A program made the position numbers and the translations under genes. The notes below the pieces were generated by a model. That model worked only from the letters and a program-made list of their open reading frames with translations, was not told the DNA's origin and did not search any database. From NCBI GenBank assembly GCA_034359265.1, contig CP136891.1:15514501-15578500 (forward strand): DNA of 64,000 nt. Reading direction: 5' to 3'. Below, piece by piece: positions 33,501 through 45,079 of this stretch. This DNA is from Canna indica. Its lineage: Eukaryota > Streptophyta > Magnoliopsida > Zingiberales > Cannaceae. Position 1 is the first letter of the stretch. Every line of letters begins with the position of its first letter.

Positions 33501-33671
33501 GGCACGCGGGCCGTTGTCGGCTCGCGTGCCGTGCCGAGCACGATCCCACTGCGGGCTGTGCCTAGCACGACTCACATGCCCAGAAGGCGAGCCCGACCCG
33601 TCTTCTGGGCACAGCCGTGCCGGGCTGGGCTCATGCCACCCATGGGCTGACCCAGCCCGTTGCCACATCTA
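30555..33671 (-). mobile_element. hAT DNA transposon, 3.1 kb, inserted in LINE
   Basis: The termini are TAGAGGTGGCAACGGG (left) and TAGATGTGGCAACGGG (right, reverse-complemented). Flanking 8-mers CTTTCCAC (30547) and CTTCCCCC (33672) resemble a decayed 8-bp duplication. The subterminal ~150-250 bp are strikingly GC-rich with repeated GGCTCGGGC / GCCCGAGCC words, against an AT-rich interior. A defective transposase lies on the minus strand. Confidence 0.88.
31150..33149 (-). pseudogene. hAT transposase, BED-finger type, defective
   Basis: Start ATG at 33149 (MADGDFSGYTSQ...). A BED-finger-like region follows (RKKSMVWKYFEKI ... GHLLCHAKGHD), but its expected paired cysteines are disturbed and a TAG lies at about 32942. 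A middle segment has RWNSTYHMLM (~32070), typical of plant BED/hAT transposases. The C-terminal hAT dimerisation domain reads LVASESCFSAGNRILDKKRS, then VEMCICLKDWL (31230-31340). Several frameshifts and stops separate these blocks, so no active transposase is expected. Confidence 0.85.
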
Positions 33672-33679
33672 CTTCCCCC

Positions 33680-34023
33680 TCTCTTATCTTCCTGCATGTT
33701 TATACAATTGAAGTCTCCTATAATCAACCACGGGGTACCAAGGAGATTGACCAATTTTGTTAACCAAAGCATTAATGGCTTGGTCACAACTGTAGGAATT
33801 TTTCTTCCAAGCTAAGATAATCCCCCCTATCTTCCATTACCGGGAACATGAAAACCATCCCATTCCTTGCCAAATTTCCTAATACATGACAGAGAATTAT
33901 CATTTCTAAATGTGTTTCCACCAGCAAAACTAAATCAGGCTTTTGATTTTTCAGAATTAAGTTGAGGTAGTCCCATTCAATGTTCTTGAGGCCACCTCTG
34001 ATGTTCCAAGAGAGCATTTTCAT
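33680..34023 (-). pseudogene. Old LINE ORF2, N-terminal endonuclease part
   Basis: ATG at 34023; MLSWNIRGGLKN opens the AP-type endonuclease, with LVLLVETHLE carrying the catalytic Glu. After a frameshift near 33784 comes WLIIGDFNCI. It continues after removal of the hAT element at 30554. ORF1 ends ~270 bp upstream. Confidence 0.85.
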
Positions 34024-34291
34024 GTCAGTCTATCATAGCTGAGTCTCTGCCATCATTTACTGGACCTGGGTCTCCATCAGCACCAATAATTTTCAAATCA
34101 TTTGAGAACTTTTTTTCTTTGACCTGCCTTGCCTCAGGTTAAAGGGGAAACTATTTGCATAAATGTGTTGACTAGCTGGTTTCCTAATTCTTGAAATCTT
34201 GCTATGAGAATTCACCCCTAGTTCCTCATCATCCCCTCCCTATTGAAAGTATTCGTTTTCTTTAACCTTGCTGATAGTTATTGCAAAGGTG

Positions 34292-35834
34292 TCAGTTAGT
34301 TTTTGTGTGCAGGCCTTCAACATTCTTCTCTACACTAATCTGAACAGGGACAATATTATCTTGACTTGCATTGAACTCCTCAATCTCCATAGCTTGATTC
34401 TTTGTTATGTCTTTTTGGTTGCTCTCACCCTTGCCAAAGGGATTCAAAACATGGCTTGAATTTAAAACTTTAGTCAATGCATCTGAAACAAGTGGCAATT
34501 TTAGATCACTAGCAAAGTGTTGGCCATCACTTCTCATTTCATTCTCCTTCTGACTTGCTATACTTTCAAAATTATTTGAAGTTTTTATTTCCGGATCAAT
34601 TTTTTTCCTGGGTGCTACTCTCTTCTTTCTGTTAACCACCATCCATGGACCATACAAACCAGCTTTTTTTGGAACATCAATAGGAATTTTGTCTATAGCA
34701 ACAGGGCTTTTGTTTACAACATCTTGATTATTCTTTCCACTGTCATTAGCTTGCACAGTACAATGATCCAAAGTATGCCCTATTTTTCCACTGGTGCAAC
34801 AAAGTTTAGGAATGTTCTCAAATGCTAAGGCTTGCCAAAACTTGTGCCCTAGGCAATTTATCCAAATTCCCCGAGGAAGAGTCTTGTCTAATTCCCATAC
34901 AATGCAGATATGTGCAAATTTAGCCCTTTGGCCTATTAGAGTTATCTCACCAATCTTTAAAGGCTGACCAAGAGCTGAAGCTATTTTGACCAATATCTCT
35001 CTTTGCAAGTATTCTATTGGAAGGCTAGGGAGCTGGACCCAAACAAAGATGGTACTAATTCTTTCCAACAAAAGTTGGAAGTTTGGTTTCAAGGAATCAA
35101 AAGAAGCACCTGCTCTCTTAGGAACCAAGGGCCTCCAACTAGGACTTTGTTTAAGTCATCTTTATTGGCAAATTTAAAGTAGAAGAAGCCTGAAGCTAAG
35201 TCTACTATTTGTAAACTGCAGCTGGTCTTCCAGATTTTTGGAAGAACTGATTGAACCAGAGGAAGAGGTGGGATTTCCCCCAAAAAAATCTCATATAGAC
35301 AGTTCCTCCAAAGAGTTCTGGAGGCTTCTATAAGGCTGTCATCAATGACTACTTCATTACAGGTAATACTCTAAATCAATCTAACATTTTCCCCAAACTA
35401 TCAACTCCTCCCAGATCGACTGAAGTATTCACTTCTCTGAACAAAGCAACCCATGAACCCAAACTTTTTGTAGATCTAGGAATATCAACAAATTTGGGAG
35501 ATACAAAATTCAGTTTATCATCGCTATTACTGATATTAACCGGTTAAGAGACATGGATTTTACCGGGAGATGATGCCCGAGTTGGGACGATGTTCAGATT
35601 ACTTTTCATCATCTGCGCCATTTCAACAATCGACCTTGATGAAGTGAACCCAGGTCCAAATCCAGAAGAGCCTGCCTTATCCGAAGCCTTATCAGAAGGA
35701 TTCTTGTGATTCGTCTTGTCGGGAGGTTTCTTCACCCTTGGTGATTGAATCTGAGAGTTCCTGCCGTTAGCATCTTTTTTGTCGCCAGTCTTCGCTAGAG
35801 AGCCCACCATTTCTTTATCTCGAGCGTAGCTCAA
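34292..35834 (-). pseudogene. Old LINE ORF1 (DUF4283-type with CCHC knuckle), decayed
   Basis: It starts at 35834 (MSYARDKEMVGS; the start may be a few codons away). The N-terminal Lys/Ser-rich part is followed by stops and shifts at 35090-35540. An open 278-codon stretch follows with VWVQLPSLPIEYLQREIL and FWQALAFENIPKLCCTSGKIGH. This order is typical of the nucleic-acid-binding ORF1 protein of plant LINEs. The knuckle reads C-x2-S-x4-H-x4-C, so one cysteine is lost. Confidence 0.8.
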
Positions 35835-35839
35835 GAAGT

Positions 35840-36111
35840 TAATTTAAGAATAATAATAATAATGCATACTTGTAAGAAAAAAATCAGTTAATCTGTCAAT
35901 GTACAGAAAAAAAATCAATTAACGGCTTGAACTCTACACACGTGGGCGGTCGAAAAAGGATGGCCAAAATTTCGCTATGTGATAACCATGTCCCGATCTA
36001 ATCATTCGTTCTCTGACCAACTACCCTTTGCCGAGTTACATGACAAGATCGGTATCATCCATGAAAGATCTCATGGACCCCTTTTACTTTCCTCCGTTGA
36101 AGCGGATCTCA
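35840..36111 (+). repeat. ~280-bp direct repeat, copy B (right edge of nested block)
   Basis: Partner of 16348-16627. It begins directly at the 5' end of the old LINE and ends at 'gatctca'. Beyond that the two flanks are unrelated. It contains a (AAT)n stretch two units longer than in copy A. Confidence 0.8.
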
Positions 36112-36339
36112 ACGTCGAATTGAGATATTGCCAAGATTCTCTGGCAGGGTTTCCAAATCTCGATTTGAAATCAATCGGTTCCGATTCAACCGATGGACCG
36201 ACCCGGTCTAGTTTATTTTAAGAAAAAAAGAATTAATTTCAATTTAATTCAGTGTATATTGTTGGATGTAAGTTTTAATTTAATATTAAATGAATCTTCT
36301 AGTTCTAGGTCAAATAGCAAAAAAAAAAGGGTAAAATAA
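36112..36339. other. Spacer between nested block and next LINE
   Basis: Short unique-looking sequence with an 'aatcggttccgattcaaccg' palindromic phrase near 36172, then AT-rich DNA. No gene. Confidence 0.5.
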
Positions 36340-39300
36340 TCTTAAATCCCAAACACAATAAGTCCATATCAAACTGCTCTAGCACCCCTCCTCCTGATAT
36401 ACCTCTATTGGGACCGAGCAGGGGCAAAATACTTAGAAGTGATCCTCCGTTGAATGATATTCATGATCTTATTGATCAAACAATTACCAATTTCGAAGAA
36501 AATACATGAATATTACATCCTAGAATATGAGAGGGGTGCTGAGGCTCCAAATCCTTAGCTGCATCAATTTTTTAATTAGAACTTGTAATTTGAAATTCTT
36601 TGCTTTACAAGAAACTCATGTTGATGACTCTAATGCTTCAATTTTTATTTCTCGCATTAGTCGTACTTGGAATGACTTTTCTTTTCCCTCCAATAGTGCT
36701 TCGGGTGGTTTAATTTTGGCTTGAAACTCATTGTATGTCAAAACTTCCATTATCCATGCTCAGAATAATGTTATTCATGCTATTATTTCCATAAATGATG
36801 ATACCCCATTCCTCTTTTCAAACATTTATGCTAATACAAACCTCATTCTTAGAAATATTATTTGGCATTCCCTCTCACAACTTGATCTTTCCTCCTTCTT
36901 GTGGCTTCTGGTAGGGGATGGTAATTGCATTTTAGATGCCCTAGACAAGAAGGGAGGCTTACCTTTCAAGGTAAATCAACGTATTAGAAATTTTAGATCT
37001 TTCACTGTAAATTCGAACCTGATTAATTTAGGATTTAGTGGCCCTAAGTACACTTGGTGTAACAACAAAAAGGATGATCGCAGAATCCTCATTAGACTTG
37101 ATCGTGCCTTTGTCAATCCTGTTTGGCTCTATTTTTTTGGCACTTCTAGAGTCAAATATCTCTTTAGGTATGGTTCAGATCTCTGTCCCATTCTTTTGGA
37201 ATTAAATCCCAAAACCAGTGTTAGGTCCAAACTTTTCAAATTCCAAAACTTCTGGATTGAGTATCCTGAATCTACTAACATCATTCAGGAAGCTTGGTCT
37301 AACTCTCCTCTCAACCCTATTCCCCAATCCAGCTTTACCCTCAACCTAGCTCACACTAGGAAGACTCTCTCCAACTGGAACAAGGACCATGTTGGTAACC
37401 TTGAAGCTAACTTAAAGATGACTAAAGCTGCTACCCAAATTCTTGAGAACAAGGAAGCCGACACTGGCCTATCCACTCATGAGCAAATTAATAACATTCA
37501 ACACCAAATTAGTCTGAAATGATGGGCTAAAGCTAAAATCAAGTGGTTTTTGGATGGTGACAAGAACACAACCTATTTTCATAGAATTGTCACCTCTAGA
37601 AGAAGACTAAACTTCATCAATAACATTATGGATGACACTGGTGCCTCTTTCACTGAGGATGCTAACATCCTTAAAACTTTTGTTGATCATTATCAAAAGC
37701 TTTGGCAGCCCTTTCAGCTAAATACTTTTGTTATTGAACTTTGGCCTAAATTCTCATCCATCACCTCCTCCATGAAAAGCAATCTCATCAAACCCTTCAC
37801 CAAAGATGAACTCTGGGACATTGTGAAATTCATGGCCAATGGTAAAAGCCCCGGTCTTGATGGCTTCACAGCGGAGTTCTACTAGTATTACTGGAGCATA
37901 ATCCAGGATGACCTCTTCAATTGCATTCTAAATTTTTAAAACACTGCCTTTCTCCCCTATTCTTGGAACCAAACTGTTCTTACATTTATTCCTAAATGTA
38001 AAATCCCTTCTATAGTTAAGGATTATAGGTCTATCTCCTTATGCAACTTGAACTATCGCATTCTCTTCAAGATGATTGCAAATAGAATGAAGAAAACCAT
38101 TCCCCATCTCATTTCCCATAAACAATATGTCTTTATTAAAGATAGAAATATTCATAAAAACATTCTCCTTGCCCAAGAGATGGCTCATACCATGTATAAA
38201 TCTAAAAGTAGGAAGCCTTTCATTATGGTTAAGCTTGACTTAGAAAAGACTTTTGATTCCATTTCTTGAAAAGTCATCTTCACTGTTTTAGAGTTAAATG
38301 GCTTCCCCTTCACCTTTATCAATTGGATTTCTTCCTGCCTAACCACCACCTCCTTCTCCTGCTTAGTAAATGGTAGTCTATTCAAGTTTTTTCAATCTAG
38401 TAGAGGCATAAGACAAGATGACATCATCTCTCCTTTTCTTTATATTATTGTTGCCCAACCCCTCTCCCTCCTCATCAACAAGGTTGTTCAAGAGAAAAAG
38501 TTGACCCCTCTTAGCTTTAAGAATAATTTTCAGTTTAGTCACTTACTCTTTGCCGATGATATCATGCTATGCTTTAGAGCTGATAATAAGACCCTAGAGT
38601 CCATTCAATCCATTTTCGAGCATTACTATTCTTTAACCGGCTAAAAGGTCAATCCCCTCAAATCTAGCATTTTCTTTCCCAAAAATATCTCTTCTCATAT
38701 TAAAGACTCAGTATGCCATTCTTTAGGGATGAATGAAGGTTCATTTCCTTTCAAATACTTAGGAATCATGGTCTCTCCTAGGAGATCACCTGAAAATGCT
38801 TATGACTATCTCTTTGAATCCATCAACAATAAGTTAGGCTCTTGGCAGTCAAATTACCTTTCCCAAGCTGGTAAGTTGACTTAGTCAATTTAGTATTGAC
38901 TTCCATCCCCCTGCACACTCTCTCTATTGCATGGCTCTCCAAAAAAACTTTAAATAAACTAAACATGATCATTAGCAACTTCTTTTGGGGATCCAATAAT
39001 GATTCTAATAAAATGCACCTCATCTCTTGGGACTAGATTACCCTGCTTAAATCCCAAGGTGGGTTGGGGGTCCATAATATCTTCCTTCGAAGCTTAGCTC
39101 TTAATGCCAGAAGAGTTGAGGCTTACATCAGGAAGAATGATAACGTCTGGGTTAACTTGGTTCTAAACAAATACCCCCTCCTTATTGTTTCCAACATAGT
39201 TTCTCCTACATGTTGCTCCTGGGCTTGGAGGCTTTTTATCAAGGCTTTCAAACACCTTAGATTTGGTTTTCAATCTGTCATTAGATCTGGAAACAAAACT

Positions 39301-40570
39301 TCTCTTTTCAATGATAATTGGGTGCTTGATTTGCCTATTAGCATAAAACCAACTTATGTTAATACTGATATTTTACATCTTGAAGCTACTGTTGATACTA
39401 TTATTACTAACTAGAGTTGGAATTATGATTTATGCAATTCTCTATTTTCGGCTGAGATTGGTGAATCCATTTATGAGATTGGGCTTCCTTTGACTCCCCA
39501 TGATGATTATTATGTTTGGAAAAAAAGCACTGTGGGAAATATTACTACTACGTCAGCGTATTCTTTTCTCCTTGAGCATAATTCTTTTATATATTCATGA
39601 AAAGATTAAATTGTTTCTTTGGAAGCTAATGCATGGCAGACTCCTTACTCGCACTTGGCTTTTTGATTTAAATATTTCTTTAGATAAATATGTCTTCTGT
39701 GTAGTTTAGAAGATGAAAGTTTTGAGCACCTTTTCTGTCATTGCTCTTTTTCTATACATGTTTGAAATCTTCTTCAATTGCATTTGCATATTATGCTGCC
39801 GGATATTAACACTTGGATTCGTGGTAGCGACCTTATTATCTTGAGTGACGACTCAGTTTGTTGCTCGATAAAAAAGTTGGTTGTCGTCTCCTGGTGGTTT
39901 ATCTGGTTTAGGAGAAATGAAATGTGCACCAGGTGCGGCAGCTTTCCCTGTTGTGCTTAATGAAGAAAATTATTTCTTATGTTGGTACGCTCAATTCTAT
40001 CTATAATCATGAGGGAAATAATAAAGTGAAATAACATATCCCTCTCAAATGGATTCCACCAATCTCCAGTCATATCAAACTTAATTGTGATGTCTCTTAC
40101 TCCTTGAATAATTCTGATATCAATATTGTTGCTAGAAATCACCTAGGTGAAATTTTACATGCTGAATGTACTATTGTTAATGCTCCTTCTATTCTTTATG
40201 CTGAAGCGCTTGCGGTTAGGCAAGCTTTAGTTATTATTTTGCAGAAATAGTTTAATCACGTACTCATTGAGTCCGACTCTAAAATTCTTATGGACAGCCT
40301 CCACGAAAAAAAATGTCAGGACTGGAGAATTCAATCAGTCTTCGATGACATTTGTTCTTTTTCTCTAGCCTGTACTGACATTTCTTTTGTCTTCATGTAT
40401 AAACAGTATAATCAAGCCGCCCACTGGGCGGCAAATTTTGCTCGTCTTTTCGGTAGTTCGCAAGTTTGGTCGAATATTAGACCACCAGAACTACTTGATA
40501 TTGTTGTAAGGGATCTTCCCGGTCCTAGTTACTTTCGTTAATTTGAAGTAGTTTTATTTTTTGCAAAAAA
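36340..40570 (+). mobile_element. Second decayed LINE (plus strand), 5'-truncated
   Basis: The C-terminal end of ORF1 is visible at 36390-36510 (frame with LNDIHDLIDQ, ending TGA). ORF2 begins at the overlapping ATGA at 36508. The element ends after the RNase H domain in a short A-rich tract near 40566. No convincing target-site duplication was found. Dense nonsense mutations show an old insertion. Confidence 0.85.
36508..40542 (+). pseudogene. LINE ORF2: endonuclease, reverse transcriptase, zinc module, RNase H
   Basis: The first codons read MNITS-stop-NMRG, a TGG-to-TAG change in the usual SWN motif. Endonuclease: FALQETHVDD, LLVGDGNCI, KYTWCNNKKDDRRILIRLDRAF. Reverse transcriptase: GKSPGLDGFTAEFY, YRSISLCNLNYRILFKMI, MVKLDLEKTFDSIS, GIRQDDIISPFLYI and the catalytic FADD (HLLFADDIMLCF). 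The zinc-module region (39560-39780) is shifted. RNase H remains as VLIESDSKILMDSL and YNQAAHWAANFARL, ending at 40542. More than ten stops or frameshifts break the ORF. It resembles the old LINE on the other strand more than the young LINE at 9700, which lacks RNase H. Confidence 0.88.
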
Positions 40571-41240
40571 AAAATTAATATTAAAAAATAAAAAATTTCA
40601 ATTTAATCCCGTAAAGTTTAAATTTGATTTCAGTTTAATTTTTTGAATTACATGTCATTTATTAAAATATTCACATGTCTTGCAAAATGGATTTTAAATT
40701 TTTTTTTTTTTGCATATTACTTATATACACTTTACTGTAAAGTGAAAATTAGTATTTTATTATTATATTATTTATTTATAAATTTAAAAAAAAATCAATA
40801 AAAGCTTCATGATTTATTGACAAAATCGTAAATATTCAATGGTATTTCTCAAAATTATAATTTTTTTAAAATATACTCAAATTGCACACAATTTTATTTA
40901 TTTACTTAATTATAATTATATTGACAATTAGTGATTTTGATCAAAGTCTAACGACTCATATATGCATTTTATTACCCATAAAATTTTAAATTTAATATGA
41001 TTATGAAATTAATAGATGTAACAACTAAAATAATATCTCATTTATACATCTCATATATTGACGGTTAGAGGCTTTAGCGACAATTTTTAAATTTATTACA
41101 TCAAAAAGTTTAAATGTCATATATTTGTGATCTTAATAAATTTAAAAACTTAAGACATTATTTTAATTATAATTATATTAGCAGTTAGGGACTTTCATCA
41201 AAGTTTTTAATTATCAATATAACTACGATTAATATCTCAT
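40571..41240 (+). repeat. Dispersed AT-rich repeat, further copies
   Basis: AT-rich non-coding DNA. 40810-40950 matches 5290-5500 in the same orientation ('gatttattgacaaaat', 'aaaatatactcaaattgcac', 'ttgatcaaagtc'). A weaker second unit appears at 41150-41200. No gene. Confidence 0.5.
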
Positions 41241-41519
41241 TTTAGAATGTTAAGTCTACTAATTTCATAAATACGTCAAATCTAAATTTCATAAGCGATA
41301 TGGATGTGGATGTGAATGTGGTGCAGATATCTACATCTGAATGCGGTGCAGATATGCACATCCGAATGCAGAGCAAATTTGATATGAATATCCATATCCG
41401 CAGCGGATACAAATGTTCGGTCAGATAACACAATCTCTGCACCGTATCCGATCTATTATCATCCTTAATCTTGTAGTGAATATTAAGAGGTGTAAGATAA
41501 TTGAACCGCCTATTGAACC

Positions 41520-41640
41520 AATTAAGTACACTGAACGACTATTGAGTATAAATATGCACATAATAAAGCACTATAATCAGAGATCGAATCCATGACTCAT
41601 TAATAGCATAAACGAATGTGTAACCACTATGGTATTAGTG
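41520..41640 (-). repeat. tRNA-derived SINE-like element
   Basis: The minus strand contains an A-box-like TACCATAGTGGTTACACAT (41632-41614) and, ~35 bp on, a B-box-like CATGGATTCGATCTCT (41594-41579). This is the split pol III promoter layout of tRNA-derived SINEs. No cloverleaf can be drawn, so it is not a tRNA gene. Confidence 0.45.
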
Positions 41641-41642
41641 AG

Positions 41643-42112
41643 GGCTCGTTTGGTATATTGTATAGTACTAGTATGTATAGTATTAGTATATATTGACTAA
41701 GTTGTATAGTACTAACATGTATTGTACTATTATTATACAGTGTTTGATGCACACATGTACTAGCCTGTATAGTACTAGTTGTATGGACTAGTCTATATTG
41801 ACTAACATATATAATATAATATAATATAATATAATATAAATATATTTTAATATATAAATATTAATTAAAATTATTTTTAAATATATCTTTAATATTTTTT
41901 AATTTTTTATCGAATGTAAAATGAGTATCCAAAATATTAAAAGTTCTAGTACAAACTAACGAAGAGCTTTGGGAGTGTATTATTAATACAACTTATGACA
42001 GCTTATGATATACTATTTTTAGTGCAAGTATTATTTAATATCTTTTTCAAATACTGTATAGTATTATCCTAATACTATATATGATGCTTATACGGGTAGC
42101 AAACGGGCCCGG
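41643..42112. mobile_element. MITE with GGGCTCGTTTGG ends
   Basis: The left end is GGGCTCGTTTGGTATATTG. The right end reverse-complements to GGGCCCGTTTGCTACCCGTA. The interior is rich in TAGTACTA words and has an (ATAAT)n microsatellite at 41806-41838. No coding capacity. The superfamily is uncertain (PIF/Harbinger or hAT); no clear duplication at the ends. Confidence 0.55.
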
Positions 42113-42349
42113 AGTTCCCCGAGTTCACACTTCTTAGTATTTTTAATGAGACTAGTTTTACTTTAGGATCTAAATATTACTTTATTCCATTTTTTTAAAA
42201 GATTATAAAACTTACTTCGATATCTAAAATTTATTTCAATTTTCATTTTGAGGTTTATGCGTTTTTAAAAAAAATCTTATTTTTGTTTCTTACTTTTTTT
42301 ATATACAAGAAAGAACTAAGAGCTAACTAAGAAGAAAAAGTAGATATGC

Positions 42350-42456
42350 TAAACGTGGATAGCACAGTTGATAGTAATATATTATATGTTGTATAGAGTT
42401 TTAGGATTCGAACTCTAGTATTATCATTTATTATAATTTTTTATTTTTCTTAAAAA
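42350..42456 (+). repeat. SINE-like repeat family, copy 1
   Basis: Contains 'tagcacagttgatagtaata' (A-box-like) and 'ttaggattcgaactctag' (B-box-like) ~35 bp apart, then 'tattatcatttattataatt' and an A/T-rich tail. The same order occurs at 43604-43725 and 55345-55462. Confidence 0.6.
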
Positions 42457-42544
42457 AATAAAAAGAAAAAGTAAACATTGAATAAAAGGGAAGTAAAGTC
42501 ACGGTGCCATTCATTGTCTCAACTAAAAGATTATTCAATAATTT

Positions 42545-42905
42545 TCTCTTTCGCAAAAAATGTATAATGTAAAGTAAAAAATTCAAAATGCACAAATATA
42601 TCACTCCAAATATTGATTTAATGTCCATAAAAATTAATTCACACCATATTGAATAAATTTAATTGTTAAAAATAATTTTTTCCATCATAAACAAACAACT
42701 CTACCAAAGTGTCTAACTAGACTTTCGCAGAAATCATCTAACATGATGTAAAAATTCAAAATGCTCAAATATATTACTCCAAATATTGGTTTAATATTCT
42801 TAGAAACCAATTCACATCATTTTGAATCAATTTCAATGCTAAAAATAATTTTTTCCCACTGTAAATATACAATATCACTAAAGTGTCTAATCAGTTAGAC
42901 ATTTT
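42545..42905. repeat. Diverged tandem duplication, ~173-bp period
   Basis: 'aattcaaaatgcacaaatat' at 42580 recurs as 'aattcaaaatgctcaaatat' at 42753. Matching runs on both sides include 'actccaaatattg', 'aaaaataattttttcc' and 'aaagtgtctaa'. Confidence 0.75.
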
Positions 42906-43603
42906 TTGCATGGGTAAAAATGATATTATGAAAATTTGATTTTAGATTTGGGAATATCAACCATCATAATTCGGATATGAAAATTTTCCTTCACCGTGAT
43001 CCAATTTTGAGAAATTGCTGAAGATTATTTTGATTTTTTTTTTAAATTCTTATTTTAAGTCTTACTTTCGTTCCTAATTCTAATTTTATTATATTGTTAC
43101 TCAAAGTTATTAACTAGATAATGTTATAATGTTATACCTACATTACATGAAACTCCCATATGCAAGTGCTTGAGTGGTTGATATATTTATTTTATTTTAA
43201 AAAGAATAATACATAGAGTCAAGAGGGGATTTTTTATATTGATTATTCAACCCACATAATCAAAGGCATTGATAATTATCATTGCATAATATTTTTTCCT
43301 TCTCCTTCAACTACATCTACGTACTTTGCAAGAATTTGTGAATGGATGAAAAGCTAATATCCCAAAATGTATCTCTCTCTCTCAAAAGGTTGTTCTTAAT
43401 TGATTGACTATATATATAATACTAATAATTCAAGGGTCGAAATGAGGCTTTCACAATTGAATAAACAAAGTGAATATCCCAAAATGAAGGATAAAAATGA
43501 AAATCAAAGTAAATTTCAAAAGTTTGAAATTAATCATTTAAATTTTTAGGAATTGAAGTGAAGGTATTGTCACAAAATCAATTTAATTATTTTAATAATA
43601 TAA

Positions 43604-43725
43604 ATATAGTATCACTGTGAGTAGCATAGTTGATGACAATATATTGTATGTTTCCTAGAAGTTTAAGATTTAAATCCTAGTATGATCACATATTATAACT
43701 TTTTATTTTTATTTTTAATAAAAAC
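43604..43725 (+). repeat. SINE-like repeat family, copy 2
   Basis: A-box-like 'tagcatagttgatgacaata', B-box-like 'gatttaaatcctagtatg', then 'atcacatattataac' and a T-rich tail. Closely similar to copies at 42350 and 55345. Confidence 0.6.
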
Positions 43726-43745
43726 AAGTAATGAGTTTTTAAAAT

Positions 43746-45068
43746 GGATAAGGGTCATATTTATCTCTAAAGTATTCGAAAATGTACAAATTTGTACTCA
43801 AATTTTCTTTTTTTTTTCAAAAATACCACTGCATGTAACGGTTTGACAAGTCAGCAAACAGTTGCTTGCGTGGCAATGATAAGGGTCATATTTGCCCCTA
43901 AAGTATTCGAAAATGTATAAATTTTCCCTTAAACTTTTTTTTTTTGAAAAATATCATCGTCGTCCAAATTTTGGGTCATATTTGCCCCTAAATTATTCGA
44001 AAAGGTACAAATTTGCCCTTAAACTTTTTATTTTTTGAAAAATGCCATTGTCGTCCAAATTTTATGCCAAAAATACCACTGCTTGTAACGATTTGACAAG
44101 TCAACAAATAATTGCTTACGTGACAAATAAAATAAGCCACATCATCAAGCCACACTGAATTTTAAGCTGCCAACATGTAATACCCAATATATTCATAACC
44201 TAAATTAATTAAGGGCAACATATAGAGTGCATGTATATTCTAGCTTTTAGTTACAAGTCATTAAAATATGTGTCAAGTTGAACGAGCTGAAAAGATAGAA
44301 AAAATAAGGTAGCCCAGCCGGCTGCAAAAACTAGTCAGTTAAGGGGTGCTGGAAAAACACGTCCCACCACTTCTTTATAATATCCGAAATTTTTTAAAAT
44401 ATTTATTTAATTATTTTAGCGGGATAATTTAATCGTGTGTCAGGATGGACCAAATGAAATGCCGAATGACTTGAATTGAAAATTGACCTTTGCGCAAGAG
44501 GAAATTAATTCATCTAAGTTTGATTAGTCCTTAGATGGGTTGCTTGGTTCAAGATGAATTTGGAGGTTCGAGCGTAACTCGAACCAGACTTGTATTGGTT
44601 GAGTTATGACTTATTTTGGACTCAACTTAAGTTAAGGGGCACTTTGATCTTTTGTCAATTGAGATTTTAGTATTTATACCTCATCCCTTAGGGGCGCGAG
44701 GGATTTTTGGCCCAAAATTTGAACGACGATGGCATTTTTTTAAAAATAAAAAATTTAAGGATAAATTTGTATATTTTTGAATACTTTAGGGGCAAATATG
44801 TCCCAAAATTTGGACGACGGTGATATTTTTTCAAAAAAAATGTTTAAGGACAAATTTGTATCTTTTTCAATACTTTAGGAGCAAATATGATCATTAATTC
44901 CTTATCTTTGTCACGTAAGCAATCGTTTGCTGACTTGTCAAATTGTTACATGCAATGATATTTTTAGCCTAAAATTTGGACGACGATGGTATTTTTTTAT
45001 ATAAAATTTTTTTGAGGATAAATTTATATTTTTTCAAATACTTTATGGATAAATACGACCATTATCCT
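43746..45068. mobile_element. Long-TIR Mutator-like element, non-autonomous
   Basis: The left arm (43746-44130) and right arm (44690-45068) are inverted copies. Each is itself built of two to three sub-repeats of ~100 bp ('gggtcatatttgcccctaaa', 'gtacaaatttgccctt', 'atc.tcgtcgtccaaattttg'). The ends read GGATAAGGGTC / GGATAATGGTC. A 10-bp direct repeat TTTTTAAAAT flanks it at 43736-43745 and 45069-45078. The ~550-bp interior (44130-44690) is non-repetitive, with no recognisable ORF. Long TIRs and a 9-11-bp duplication point to Mutator. Confidence 0.8.
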
Positions 45069-45079
45069 TTTTTAAAATC

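Larger units (their letters stand above)
16628..35839 (-). mobile_element. Old RNase H-bearing LINE, split by nested insertions
   Basis: LINE sequence occupies 16628-17163, 27319-30554 and 33680-35839; everything else in the interval is inserted later. On the minus strand the order is ORF1 (from 35834), ORF2 start at 34023, endonuclease, reverse transcriptase, zinc module, RNase H. The frame reads correctly across both excised insertions: 'EDKRGG|KPMQFGK' at the hAT site and 'FTDA|ACISTDSL' at the Ty3 site. Many stops and shifts make it inactive. The 3' end lacks an evident A-tail but has AATAAA near 16650. Confidence 0.85.
42113..43735. other. AT-rich spacer with SINE-like copies and a tandem duplication
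   Basis: No gene seen. It contains SINE-like copies at 42350-42456 and 43604-43725 and a diverged duplication at 42545-42905, listed separately. The rest is AT-rich unique-looking DNA. Confidence 0.5.
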
